Source: Polyangiaceae bacterium
GTDB lineage: Bacteria > Myxococcota_A > Polyangia > Polyangiales > Polyangiaceae
Length of the DNA stretch: 33,421 nt
Assembly (NCBI GenBank): GCA_025353725.1
Contig: JANXOF010000059.1
Coordinates: forward strand, 1-33,421
Reading direction: 5' to 3'
Under the pieces are notes generated by a model. It did no database searches. It saw nothing but the letters and a program-made list of their open reading frames with translations, and was not told the DNA's origin. The translations under genes and the position numbers were made by a program. Shown here one piece after another: positions 8,178 to 15,968 of the stretch (the first letter of the stretch is position 1; every line of letters begins with the position of its first letter).

Positions 8178-9421
8178 TGCACCTCGCAGAAGCCACGTCG
8201 GCACTTCCCCGCCCCGCACACGCCATCGCTCGAGCAGGTTGCGCACGACGTCGCGCCCTGCGGAACCTTCGACTCGTAGTAGCAAGCGCACGACTCCGGC
8301 GGAGCGTACAGCGAGAGAGGTCCGCCATCGAACGAGCGCTGAACCCCCATGGCGCACTCGGGAACAAGTCCACTCGCGATGACCTGGTCAAGGCCACTTA
8401 CGTCGGCATCCACACGTGCCCCGAGCACCAAGTCGACAATTCGCTGGACGTTCAGATCAACGGCCTTGCCGTTGCCGCCGACGCGAGTGAGGTAGGGCGT
8501 CGGCGCCCATGGCAAGTAGTGACCGTCACGCACATTTTGTTTGTCAAAGCTCGTCGCGCTCTTGTCAGGATAATACGCGTAGCGCTGGCCAAAGCTCTTG
8601 AACGCGAGAAGCTTCACCTTGTCGCGCGCGGCATCGTAAATCTCAGTCCCCATGATTCCTATCGCCGCTTCGGGAGCTACCGAACTTGCGACGGCATTCA
8701 GTATCTCGGTTGACGTGTTGCCTGTCGGAACGGTCCCTTTGAGCTGCGACGCCTTTAGCCCGATGGCCGCAGCGCAGGTGAGCGCGGTGCTGGCGGTCGG
8801 CCCGCGGCTGTACCGCTGCCCTTGGTCGAGCCAGGGTATGGCTTGACCGGTTCCGCCTGGAAAACCGTAGGCAAAGTAGCCCTCCTCAGCCGTGATGGCG
8901 ACCTGCGAACTCGCGAGCGGAGCGATAAAACCGTACGCTTGAACGGGTCCCTTGATCTCCGTCAGGTCGACGGGTCTTGGTGTCGGCAAGGTGGTGCAAC
9001 TCGACAAGAACGTGGCACCGATTCCGAGCCCGAGAACGTTTCCGCCCACGTCCGCATCGCACACGGGCGCGGGTGACCGTGGGGTCCACGCCGGATCCTC
9101 TGCCGCCGAAGGAATGTACTTGATGGGGATCGAATCGTTCACCATCGCGTTGGGCGTAATCATGTCAAGCGCGAGGTCGCACGTGCGCTTGTTCTTGTAG
9201 ACGATGCGGACGGGCGAAGCCGCGTTGACGAGGCGTTCGCCCAGCCGCTTCACGAGCGGTTCTTGCGTGTCGCCAGCCTCGATGAAGACGATGGGCTGCG
9301 TACCCAGCGTGGTGCAAGCAGGCGCCGCACGAGCGGGCTTCGCTGCGGTCGCGAAAGTGCCAATGAGTGCGGTGAAGGTAGCGAACACCAAACGAATGGG
9401 CCGTCGTTCTTCGATGTGCAT
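8174..9421 (-). CDS. PstS-like periplasmic substrate-binding protein with a Cys-rich tail
   Basis: This protein is about 415 aa from the ATG at 9421, which is followed directly by an export signal (IRLVFATFTALIGTFATAAKPARA, cleavage near residue 33). The frame is open further upstream, but that part is Arg-rich and lies over the regulatory spacer. The body looks like a PstS/PBP-like type II binding protein: QPIVFIEAGDTQEPLV at the start, SQVAITAEEGYFAYGF in the middle, then GIMGTEIYDAARDKVKLLAF and NVRDGHYLPW. The last 40 residues have about nine cysteines (CACYYES, CATCSSDGVCGAGKCRRGFC), like a small disulfide-rich module. The gene heads the operon. No PstC, PstA or PstB gene is in the window, so its partner across the inner membrane is unknown. 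Phosphate as ligand is inferred only from fold similarity. Confidence 0.75.
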   Translation of the reverse strand: MHIEERRPIRLVFATFTALIGTFATAAKPARAAPACTTLGTQPIVFIEAGDTQEPLVKRLGERLVNAASPVRIVYKNKRTCDLALDMITPNAMVNDSIPIKYIPSAAEDPAWTPRSPAPVCDADVGGNVLGLGIGATFLSSCTTLPTPRPVDLTEIKGPVQAYGFIAPLASSQVAITAEEGYFAYGFPGGTGQAIPWLDQGQRYSRGPTASTALTCAAAIGLKASQLKGTVPTGNTSTEILNAVASSVAPEAAIGIMGTEIYDAARDKVKLLAFKSFGQRYAYYPDKSATSFDKQNVRDGHYLPWAPTPYLTRVGGNGKAVDLNVQRIVDLVLGARVDADVSGLDQVIASGLVPECAMGVQRSFDGGPLSLYAPPESCACYYESKVPQGATSCATCSSDGVCGAGKCRRGFCEVQ

Positions 9422-9652
9422 GGTGGCAAGTGTCGCACTGGACCTTGACGCAGGGCTAGGCATTTGGGGCGCCGTGCGGTCGCGAAACGTGACCGCTCTG
9501 CAACAGGAGATTCCAGTGCAGAGTGCGACGAGGCCTGGCGCACTTCGCCCGGTGCCGTGGGCGTTTTGAGTTCTTGCCTCTTGCGAGTTCGGAAAAGCCT
9601 CTTTAGCGTCTTCGTTCGGCAGAGCTTCGCCTCTGTCAAAGAGGATGAACCT
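9422..9652. promoter_or_regulatory. Divergent control region with several inverted repeats
   Basis: This 231-base spacer separates the minus-strand envelope operon from the plus-strand cNMP-domain gene. It contains a near-perfect palindrome at 9476-9496 (arms GCGGTCGCG and CGTGACCGC, 3-base centre AAA, one mismatch). Next to it is an inverted repeat CTCTGCA (9496-9502) and TGCAGAG (9517-9523). GTCGCACT (9432-9439) is also repeated inverted at 9522-9529, and CACTGGA (9436-9442) at 9512-9518. The cluster looks like operator sites, possibly with a large stem. No consensus promoter could be assigned with confidence, and no pho-box-like direct repeat was seen. Confidence 0.5.
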
Positions 9653-10519
9653 GTGAAGATCGAACTCTCCCTGCAATCTCTTCCGCTGTTTCAAGGCATC
9701 TCGGAGGCGCGCCTCCGCGAATTCGTTGCGGCCTGTCGACTCGTGACACGTCGGGCGGGCGTCACCCTTTTTGACGTGGGCGACATCGCGACGCACTTTC
9801 AGTTGCTTGTCAGTGGAGAAGTCTCAGTCGAGGAATCTCCTGCGACGCGCTTCGAGCTTCGTCCCCTCGCGCCACTCGGCGAGCTCGGCGCGCTCACCGG
9901 AATCCCCCGCAGTACGAAGGCCACGGCGACGTCGGACCTCGAGCTCCTCGAGGTGCCGCTCAGCGATTTGCGCGGCTTCTTCGACGCGAATGCCTCGACG
10001 GGCCTCGCGTTCTACAAGAATCTTCTCTCACTGGTAAGCGGGAAGGTTCGCAGCGACCGAAGGCGCCTGTCGGAAATGCGTGCAAACCTTATCGACACGC
10101 AGAAGGCGATGAAACGGATGCGCGAAGAGGTTCTTTCTGCACCCGAAACGCCGCTCTCGAAGCCGCTCTTCGAATCGCTCGACCGGCTCATCTCGAAAAA
10201 TAGGCGTGCGCACTACCGCGTTTCGCCAACACCAGGGTACTCCGCCCAGGTCCGGCTCGAGAGCGGCCACCTCGTGCGGATCTTAGAGCTTAGCGAAGGC
10301 TACCTCAAGGTCGAAGGGAAGGCCTCGGACCTCACGCGAGACCCAAGCTACTGGGCAGGCGTGCTCGTGATGCCCACCGGTGAGATCCTCGTCAGCGGGA
10401 CGGTCGTCCGCGAAGACGCGGATGCCGTGGTGGTGAAACTCGATACGCTGGTCGACGAGTTCAAAACCAAGCTCGACGATTACAGCGTACGTCTGCAGCT
10501 GCTCGATTACGTCGTCTAG
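9653..10519 (+). CDS. Cyclic-nucleotide-binding domain protein with a PilZ-like C-terminus
   Basis: From the GTG at 9653, preceded by AAAGAGGA, this gene encodes 288 aa. Residues about 8-125 form a CAP-type cyclic-nucleotide-binding domain. The phosphate-binding cassette is well kept (PLGELGALTGIPRST, with the Arg that normally contacts the cyclic phosphate). A basic, helical linker (SDRRRLSEMRANLIDTQKAMKRMREEV) follows. The end (about 185-288) starts with NRRAHYRV and contains LELSEGYLKV, which recalls the RxxxR and (D/N)xSxxG motifs of PilZ but lacks the key acidic or Asn residue, so c-di-GMP binding is uncertain. There is no DNA-binding helix-turn-helix. I read it as a cytoplasmic second-messenger sensor, divergent from the envelope operon. 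Regulation of that operon is only suggested by position. Confidence 0.8.
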   Translation: MKIELSLQSLPLFQGISEARLREFVAACRLVTRRAGVTLFDVGDIATHFQLLVSGEVSVEESPATRFELRPLAPLGELGALTGIPRSTKATATSDLELLEVPLSDLRGFFDANASTGLAFYKNLLSLVSGKVRSDRRRLSEMRANLIDTQKAMKRMREEVLSAPETPLSKPLFESLDRLISKNRRAHYRVSPTPGYSAQVRLESGHLVRILELSEGYLKVEGKASDLTRDPSYWAGVLVMPTGEILVSGTVVREDADAVVVKLDTLVDEFKTKLDDYSVRLQLLDYVV

Positions 10520-10522
10520 CGA

Positions 10523-10557
10523 GCCGCGAGCCTAAGCCGCGGCAAGGGCACCTTGGC
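10523..10557. terminator. Paired small hairpins between convergent genes
   Basis: In the 48-base gap between the cNMP gene and tex there are two short hairpins. GCCGCG (10523-10528) pairs with CGCGGC (10538-10543). GGCAAGG (10541-10547) pairs with CCTTGGC (10551-10557) with one mismatch. They share bases, so they are alternatives. There is no T tract, so a bidirectional or Rho-assisted terminator is only a guess. Confidence 0.3.
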
Positions 10558-10567
10558 GTAGCGTCGG

Positions 10568-12745
10568 CTACGGCTTTACGAGCTTCGCCGAAAGTGCGAT
10601 GCGCTTTCGTGCCGCATCTACGTCGAGCACGCGCACCTTGATGCGGTCGCCTACTCGGACGACCGCATGAGGATCTTTGACGAAACGGTCCGAAAGTTGT
10701 GAAACGTGAATCAGTCCGTCTTGATGTACGCCGACGTCGACGAATGCCCCGAAGGCCGTGACGTTGGTGACGCATCCTTCAAGCTCCATTCCTGCCTTCA
10801 CGTCTTGGAGCGTTCGGACGTCGTCCCGAAACGATGGCGCTTCAAAGCTCTCACGCGGGTCCCGCCCGGGCTTTGCGATCTCGCGCCGAATGTCTTCCAA
10901 GGTCGGTAAGCCGACGTCCGCCGACACATACGTAGCCCACGGGATTTTCGACGCGAGGTCTTCGTTACCGACGAGCGCGCGCACCGCGACGCCGGCGTCT
11001 TTCGCCATCCGCTCGACCAACGCGTAACGCTCAGGGTGTACCGCGCTCCCATCAAGCGGGTGCACCGCGCCTCGAATACGCACAAACCCAGCCGCTTGCT
11101 CGAACGCCTTTGGGCCAAAACCTGGCACCTTGAGCAGATCGCGGCGCGCTGAAAAGGCACCCACCTTGTCCCGCTGGGCCACGATCTTTCTCGCGAGCGC
11201 CGGCCCCACGCCAGCGACGCGCGACAACAGCTGCGCACTCGCCGTGTTCAACTCGACGCCGACGGCGTTGACGCACGACTCGACGACTTCGTCGAGCTTG
11301 CGCGTCAGCAGAGAAGCCTTCACGTCGTGCTGGTATTGACCGACGCCAATGACTTTCGGATCGAGCTTCACGAGCTCGGCCAACGGATCTTGCAGACGCC
11401 TCGCGATCGAAATGGCGCCTCGCACGGTCAGGTCGAGATCAGGAAATTCTTCGCGCGCGACGTCACTTGCGGAATACACGGATGCGCCCGACTCACTCAC
11501 GAGTACGACAAGCGTTTCGGGAGCAGAGACGGCGAGTACTTCGCGGCAAAAATCTGCGGTCTCGCGCCCGTGGGTACCGTTTCCGACGGCGATCGCGAAC
11601 GGACGGTACTTCGTCACGAGACCGAGAAGTATCTCTCTGGCGTGCTGAAGTGCGCTTTGGCCTCCGACGAGTTGAATCAGCGCGTGCGACAAGAGCTTGC
11701 CGGTGTCGTCGACCGCGACACATTTGCAGCCCGTGCGCTGACCGGGATCGATGCCGAGCACGATGCGGCGACCGAGCGGCGGGGTGAGCAAGAGCTTCGT
11801 GAGATTCTGGGCGAAAATGGTCACGGCGTCGACGTCGGACGACTCTTTCAGGCCGGCACGCAGCTCAGACTCAACCGACGGCGCAAGCAACCGCTTGACC
11901 GAGTCGACAAGCGCTTCTTGCAGCTCGCTCGCGAAGGGCGAGCCGCGCCGGTATCCAATTTTCAATGCGATATCGAGGGCCAGCGCGTCCTCGTCCACGC
12001 GAATCTTTGTCCGTAAAATTCCCTCCTCTTCACCCCGCAAGATCGCGAGAAAGCGGTGCGAAGGGATGGTTTTCGCCCGCTCGCTGAAGTCGTAGTAAGC
12101 CTCGAACTTCGTCGGCAGTTTGGTCTTTGCGGGAACCGCGGTGCACACGATGACTCCCTCGCGTTCGAAGCGCGCTCGCACGAGTCCGCGAACGTCGCTG
12201 CGCTCGGCCACTCGCTCGGCGACGATATCGCGCGCCCCCGCGAGCGCCGTACAGGCGTCAGCGACGTCTCGCGCGGCGTCGACGAACGAAGCCGCCTCCC
12301 TCTCTGGATCACCTTGCAGCGGCTGCTCTATCAATCGTTTGGCAAGTGGCTCGAGGCCGCGTTCGCGGGCCATCGCCGCGCGTGTCCGCCGCTTGGTTTT
12401 ATAAGGCAGGTAGAGATCTTCGAGCTCTGATTTTACGCCGCACGCTTCGAGAGCGCGCCGGAGTTCGTGCGATAGCTTTCCCTGCTCCTCGATGGCGCTG
12501 AGGATCGCTCGCCTGCGTTGATCGAGCTCATTCAGGTATTCGACCTCTTCGGCTATCGCGCGGATCTGAACCTCGTCGAGGCCACCCGTCTGTTCTTTGC
12601 GGTAGCGCGCGATGAAGGGAACGGTCGCGCCCTCTCCGAACAACTTCGTCACGGCGCGCACGCTGGCGCGCGGAAGCGTCAGGGCCTCAGCAACCTTGCG
12701 TTCGATGACACCGCTCGGATCCGTGACCTCTGCATCTTGCACCAT
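10568..12745 (-). CDS. tex: Tex-family RNA-binding transcription accessory protein
   Basis: The length (725 aa) and domain order match Tex/YhgF: an N-terminal helical Tex domain (VPFIARYRKEQTGGLDE near residues 42-58), a YqgF/RNase H-like domain (VLGIDPGQRTGCK and the GNGTHGRET loop), helix-hairpin-helix motifs (SRVAGVGPALARKIV and LLKVPGFGPKAFEQAAGF) and a C-terminal S1 RNA-binding domain (VTNVTAFGAFVDVGVHQDGLIHVSQ). Tex binds nucleic acid in the cytoplasm and affects transcription and stress or virulence gene expression in several bacteria; its exact reaction is not settled. The gene is single, convergent with the cNMP gene and divergent from the next gene across 140 bases that contain a heptamer repeat. 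No odd residue was noted. Confidence 0.95.
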   Translation of the reverse strand: MVQDAEVTDPSGVIERKVAEALTLPRASVRAVTKLFGEGATVPFIARYRKEQTGGLDEVQIRAIAEEVEYLNELDQRRRAILSAIEEQGKLSHELRRALEACGVKSELEDLYLPYKTKRRTRAAMARERGLEPLAKRLIEQPLQGDPEREAASFVDAARDVADACTALAGARDIVAERVAERSDVRGLVRARFEREGVIVCTAVPAKTKLPTKFEAYYDFSERAKTIPSHRFLAILRGEEEGILRTKIRVDEDALALDIALKIGYRRGSPFASELQEALVDSVKRLLAPSVESELRAGLKESSDVDAVTIFAQNLTKLLLTPPLGRRIVLGIDPGQRTGCKCVAVDDTGKLLSHALIQLVGGQSALQHAREILLGLVTKYRPFAIAVGNGTHGRETADFCREVLAVSAPETLVVLVSESGASVYSASDVAREEFPDLDLTVRGAISIARRLQDPLAELVKLDPKVIGVGQYQHDVKASLLTRKLDEVVESCVNAVGVELNTASAQLLSRVAGVGPALARKIVAQRDKVGAFSARRDLLKVPGFGPKAFEQAAGFVRIRGAVHPLDGSAVHPERYALVERMAKDAGVAVRALVGNEDLASKIPWATYVSADVGLPTLEDIRREIAKPGRDPRESFEAPSFRDDVRTLQDVKAGMELEGCVTNVTAFGAFVDVGVHQDGLIHVSQLSDRFVKDPHAVVRVGDRIKVRVLDVDAARKRIALSAKLVKP

Positions 12746-12810
12746 GGCGCGCGAACTCTAGCGGATGTCGCCTCACGCGGAGAGAAGTACACGAGCGTCG
12801 CCTACCTTCC

Positions 12811-12852
12811 CGGCGTGCGGCGTGCGGCGTGCGGCGTGCAGCGTGCGGCGTT
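12811..12852. repeat. Six-copy tandem heptamer CGGCGTG
   Basis: Four perfect copies of CGGCGTG (12811-12838) are followed by CAGCGTG (12839-12845) and CGGCGTT (12846-12852). The last copy leads into TTGACA at 12851-12856. The unit length is not a multiple of three and the array lies outside genes, just before the gene that starts at 12886. Confidence 0.9.
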
Positions 12853-12879
12853 GACAACGCGCGCGGGCGCGTCGAGGCT
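12851..12879 (+). promoter_or_regulatory. Possible promoter with consensus -35 at the repeat edge
   Basis: TTGACA (12851-12856) is a perfect sigma-70 -35 box. With a 17-base spacer the -10 would be GAGGCT (12874-12879), which is a poor match, and transcription would begin at about 12886, the first base of the ATG. GAGG (12874-12877) could instead be a ribosome binding site eight bases from the ATG. The two readings exclude each other. Confidence 0.3.
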
Positions 12880-12885
12880 CGCACC

Positions 12886-13548
12886 ATGGCATCGAAAAAA
12901 GATACGGGTGTACTTCGCGGCGCGAAGCTCGTGAAGAAGGCGACCACCAGCGCGAGCGCAAGCGGCATCCTTGCCTCCCCCGAGCCTCTCAAGGCTTCGC
13001 TCGCAAAAAAGATGGTCCTGCCGAACGGTGAGCCTATCTCCGCCGGAATGAAGGAGCTTCTCACCACGGACACGGACTGGATCGGGATCGACTACGACGA
13101 CGAAGAGGCCGAAATCGAGGGCATGTCGCTCGAGGAAGTCGTCGAAGAAGCGTTTGGTGAAGAGGCCGTCGCCGCCTTCGGCGAGGCCTTCGAGATGCTT
13201 TCGGAGGACGTCGTTTACTTCAACGGCGAAGTGTCGCGCCCGTCATGTCTCTACTGCGGTACCCCCGATGACGCCGGCGAATATCCTGTCCTTCAGCTCT
13301 CCTGGGAGAACGGTGTCGCGTCGATTGGCGGTTTCGTTCCGTTTGACATCTGGGTAGCCCAGGAACTCGGAGCGCTCGAACGCGCAAAGCAGATAGGCGA
13401 CGTGCCTTCCGAGTACGCGGAGTTCCCGAAGGCACTGGCGACGTCAAACGGAGACGGGCGCGTCGTCTTCACCCCCAAAGCGGGCGAAGCGAGCGAAAAA
13501 GCCGCGGACGACGAAGACGAGGACGAAACCGACGACGACGCTAGCTGA
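12886..13548 (+). CDS. Acidic hypothetical protein, possibly SMI1/KNR4-like
   Basis: The start is the ATG at 12886; an in-frame ATG 57 bases earlier would put the heptamer repeat inside the protein and is rejected. The 220-aa product has a Lys/Ala/Ser-rich N-terminus, a strongly acidic middle (IDYDDEEAEIEGMSLEEVVEEAFGEEAV written in segments of Asp/Glu runs from about residue 66), a CLYCG motif near 122-126 and a segment EYPVLQLSWENG followed by GGFVPFDIWVAQEL. The tail is almost all Asp/Glu (DDEDEDETDDD). The EYPVL-type strand followed by a FDxW helix recalls SMI1/KNR4 (SUKH) proteins, but the match is weak. No signal peptide or membrane segment is seen, so it is probably cytoplasmic. It ends eight bases inside the convergent hydrolase gene. 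Confidence 0.7.
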   Translation: MASKKDTGVLRGAKLVKKATTSASASGILASPEPLKASLAKKMVLPNGEPISAGMKELLTTDTDWIGIDYDDEEAEIEGMSLEEVVEEAFGEEAVAAFGEAFEMLSEDVVYFNGEVSRPSCLYCGTPDDAGEYPVLQLSWENGVASIGGFVPFDIWVAQELGALERAKQIGDVPSEYAEFPKALATSNGDGRVVFTPKAGEASEKAADDEDEDETDDDAS

Positions 13549-14362
13549 GGTAGCCCAAGACGCAGGAACGCAGCGCATCGGGCGCGTCGACATGAACCCA
13601 GTGGTCCGCCTCGGCGATGACGTCGAGGGTGGTCCCTTGGATGTTCGCGGCGCGTCGTCGGTCCGCCTCATCGACCACGCCCGACTTGCCGCCCACAATA
13701 AGGTGGCTCTTCATGTCACTGCCTTCGGGCGGTTCTTCAAGAACGCTCCACAGATCGCGCAAAAAGTAGTCCGCAAGTAGCTCGCGGATACCCGCGAGGT
13801 CGACGCGAAACGTAAACGCGCTCGCCGAGGTGGCCTGCCGTACGTTCATGGCAAGCCACATCGCCGTAGGCCGTGACACGCCGCGTTGCTCTATCCACTC
13901 AGTAAAGGCGGTTCGCTCCGCAAACTCACTCGGAAGGTCTTTGAGGAGGTCGACAATGTGCTGGGTCGACTCTGAACCCTTCGCGTCGGGCCGCGCGCTC
14001 GGAGTGGAGTCGATGACAAAAAGATGGTCGAGGTCGCAGTGACGTTGACGTGCGACCTCCAACGCGACTTTGCCGCCAAAGCTATGACCGAAAATTCCTC
14101 GGACCGGCAGGCCTAAGGCCGCTATCAAGTCTTGCACGTCGCGGCCCGCGGCTGCGAGCGTATGCGGCGCTGAAAACCCGTGTCGCGACTCGCCGTGGAG
14201 TCGGAGGTCGACCAAGACGGCCCCCCACGACGGTCGCTCTTGAAGGATCTGTTTCGCAAAGGTTCGCCAGTTGGCTCCTGATCCCAGGATCCCATGAAGA
14301 AACAGCAAGAGCCGGTGCGGCGTCGACGCGGGGGCCGCTACGATTTGGTGAGTGAGGGGCAT
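13541..14362 (-). CDS. Alpha/beta-fold hydrolase
   Basis: This 273-aa protein has the order of an alpha/beta hydrolase such as the YbfF/esterase group. It shows the oxyanion-side motif LLFLHGILGSGANW (about 19-32), VDLRLHGES (51-59), the nucleophile elbow GHSFGG with Ser94, and a C-terminal ADHWVH with the likely catalytic His254. It has no signal peptide, so it should be cytosolic. Known members hydrolyse small carboxylic esters or thioesters, and the substrate here cannot be told. The 3' end overlaps the acidic gene by eight bases in convergent orientation. The start overlaps the end of the next minus-strand gene by 25 bases, so the two are likely cotranscribed. Confidence 0.85.
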   Translation of the reverse strand: MPLTHQIVAAPASTPHRLLLFLHGILGSGANWRTFAKQILQERPSWGAVLVDLRLHGESRHGFSAPHTLAAAGRDVQDLIAALGLPVRGIFGHSFGGKVALEVARQRHCDLDHLFVIDSTPSARPDAKGSESTQHIVDLLKDLPSEFAERTAFTEWIEQRGVSRPTAMWLAMNVRQATSASAFTFRVDLAGIRELLADYFLRDLWSVLEEPPEGSDMKSHLIVGGKSGVVDEADRRRAANIQGTTLDVIAEADHWVHVDAPDALRSCVLGYLS

Positions 14363-14880
14363 CGCGGCCGAGCGTAGTCAAAACGAAGGGAATCCGCTCG
14401 AATCTGCGAAAGCGCGAGCCTTAGCGTCACCACGCCGGCCGCAAAGCAGGCGAGGATGGCGACGTCCAGGCTCGCGCGCGGGCCTGCCCCTTCTGTCAAC
14501 GCCGTAGCCGTGGCGCCCATCGCAAACGTCGCGAACGGCCACCACGCAGAGGAGGGCGCGCGTCCCGTTGTGCTGACGTGGAGTTGCCGATGCACTTCGT
14601 GCAACTCACGCACCTCGGCATCGAGCGAGCCGTATGTTTCGACGCGTCGGGCGGGCTCGCCCGACGCACCCGTTCGTCTCTCCGCGCGGGTCCTTGAAGG
14701 GCCGTTCGCCGACCCGCACGCAGGACTTGAGAAAGGCGAAGGAGTGGGCAAAGTCGCGAAGGCTTGCTGGACGTCCGCGGCGCGAGGCGCGCGACGGTTA
14801 CGGCTCACGAGTCCTGGCGGAGTTGCCCCGTCGAGTGTAGGGCTCGAACACACCTCCACGCCAAGACTCAACGTCAGCAT
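14338..14880 (-). CDS. Hypothetical protein with two predicted membrane helices
   Basis: I do not recognise this 180-aa protein. The first half is Arg/Pro/Ser-rich and low in structure. Around residues 85-103 there is a charged helix (SLDAEVRELHEVHRQLHV). Two hydrophobic stretches follow, AWWPFATFAMGATATAL and LDVAILACFAAGVVTLRLAL, which are likely membrane helices with a short basic C-terminal tail (DSLRFDYARPR). The layout of a soluble coiled segment before two helices is common in small inner-membrane proteins. It is upstream of, and overlaps by 25 bases, the hydrolase gene on the same strand. The N-terminal third may not be coding: the true start could be later than 14880. Confidence 0.5.
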   Translation of the reverse strand: MLTLSLGVEVCSSPTLDGATPPGLVSRNRRAPRAADVQQAFATLPTPSPFSSPACGSANGPSRTRAERRTGASGEPARRVETYGSLDAEVRELHEVHRQLHVSTTGRAPSSAWWPFATFAMGATATALTEGAGPRASLDVAILACFAAGVVTLRLALSQIRADSLRFDYARPRCPSLTKS

Positions 14881-14978
14881 GCGCGCCCTTTCGTCCGAGA
14901 TCGGCCGAGGTTGCGTGAACTCTTGCGTTAGCCGTTACAAACGTTGCTTCTTTGCGTTCGTCGTGGCCGTCTGACGCC

Positions 14979-15896
14979 GTGGCTAAACGCGCGGCGGTGG
15001 ATGACGGGATTGTGGTGGTCGGCGCGCGTTCGTACCCGCTTCGCGACGCGTATCACTCCCTCCTTCGGATGCGTTGGTCCGGAGTCCTCGCGGTTATCGC
15101 CACCTTGTACCTCGTTGCAAACCTCGTTTTCGCGGCCGGATACACGCTTACGGGCGGCATTCACGGCGCGCGACCAGGGTCGCTACGAGATGCGTTCTTC
15201 TTCAGCGTGCAGACGTTGGGAACGATGGGCTACGGGACCATGGCTCCGAGCTCGACCCTCGCCAACGGGCTCGTTGTTGCCGAATCTATCGCTGGTGTTG
15301 TTCTCACGGCCCTCGCGACGGGTATCGTCTTCACGCGCTTTTCGCAGACGCGTGGCGAGCTCGTTTTCACGTCGCGAATTTGCATAAGCCCCATGAACGG
15401 TATCCCGACCGTCGCGATGCGCGTTGGAAACGACAGAGCGAGCGCGATCGTGGACGCGGTCGTTCGCGTGGTGGTCACGCGCACCGAAAAAACGCTTGAA
15501 GGCGTGACGTTCTATCGAATGTTGGACCTGAAGCTCGTCCGCGATAGGGCGCCTGTTTTGAGTCGTTCATGGACGATTCTTCACACGATCGACGAAGAAA
15601 GCCCGCTTTGGGGCCTTACGCCCGAAACGGCAGCCGAAGACGACGTTGAACTCTACGTCAACATCACGGGGACGGATGACACCTCGCTTCAACCCGTGCA
15701 CGGACGCCGTCGCTATCTAAACGACGCGTTAGCCTGGGGCGCGAGGCCCGCGGATGTCCTCTCGGACCTTCCGGATGGTCGGGTACAGCTTGACGTTCGA
15801 GCTTTCGACGACGTCGTCGCAACTCAACCAACCGTTGCGTTTCCCTATCCCACAAAAAACGGTCGCGACAACGTCGACGACCTCTTATCCGAGTGA
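14979..15896 (+). CDS. KirBac-type inward-rectifier potassium channel
   Basis: The selectivity filter TMGYG (residues 82-86 from the GTG at 14979) sits after a pore helix (RDAFFFSVQTLG) and between two membrane helices: about 33-55 (WSGVLAVIATLYLVANLVF) and about 92-115 (NGLVVAESIAGVVLTALATG). The C-terminal 190 residues form the cytoplasmic beta-rich Kir domain (ICISPMNGIPTVAMRVGN, LVRDRAPVLSRSWTILHTID, ELYVNITGTDDTS). In KirBac channels, four subunits form an inner-membrane K+ pore gated by this domain. The length fits the family (about 300 aa). The start is uncertain: a TTG at 14952 would add nine residues, and neither has a clear ribosome binding site. It is divergent from the preceding hypothetical gene, with about 100 bases between. 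Confidence 0.9.
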   Translation: MAKRAAVDDGIVVVGARSYPLRDAYHSLLRMRWSGVLAVIATLYLVANLVFAAGYTLTGGIHGARPGSLRDAFFFSVQTLGTMGYGTMAPSSTLANGLVVAESIAGVVLTALATGIVFTRFSQTRGELVFTSRICISPMNGIPTVAMRVGNDRASAIVDAVVRVVVTRTEKTLEGVTFYRMLDLKLVRDRAPVLSRSWTILHTIDEESPLWGLTPETAAEDDVELYVNITGTDDTSLQPVHGRRRYLNDALAWGARPADVLSDLPDGRVQLDVRAFDDVVATQPTVAFPYPTKNGRDNVDDLLSE

Positions 15897-15968
15897 ACCG
15901 GCGCCAGCCTTGGACGGCGGTGTACCCTACTGGCGCGATGCCCGCGAACGTGGGATCCTCTGGCGCCG

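Noticed and set aside
9464-9652. Longer start (ATG at 9464) for the cNMP-domain gene
   Set aside because: The added residues are Arg/Ser-rich, cross the inverted-repeat region and lack a family match; the GTG at 9653 has a Shine-Dalgarno and places the domain at the start.
12811-12852. CRISPR array
   Set aside because: The units are seven bases with no spacers; this is a simple tandem repeat.
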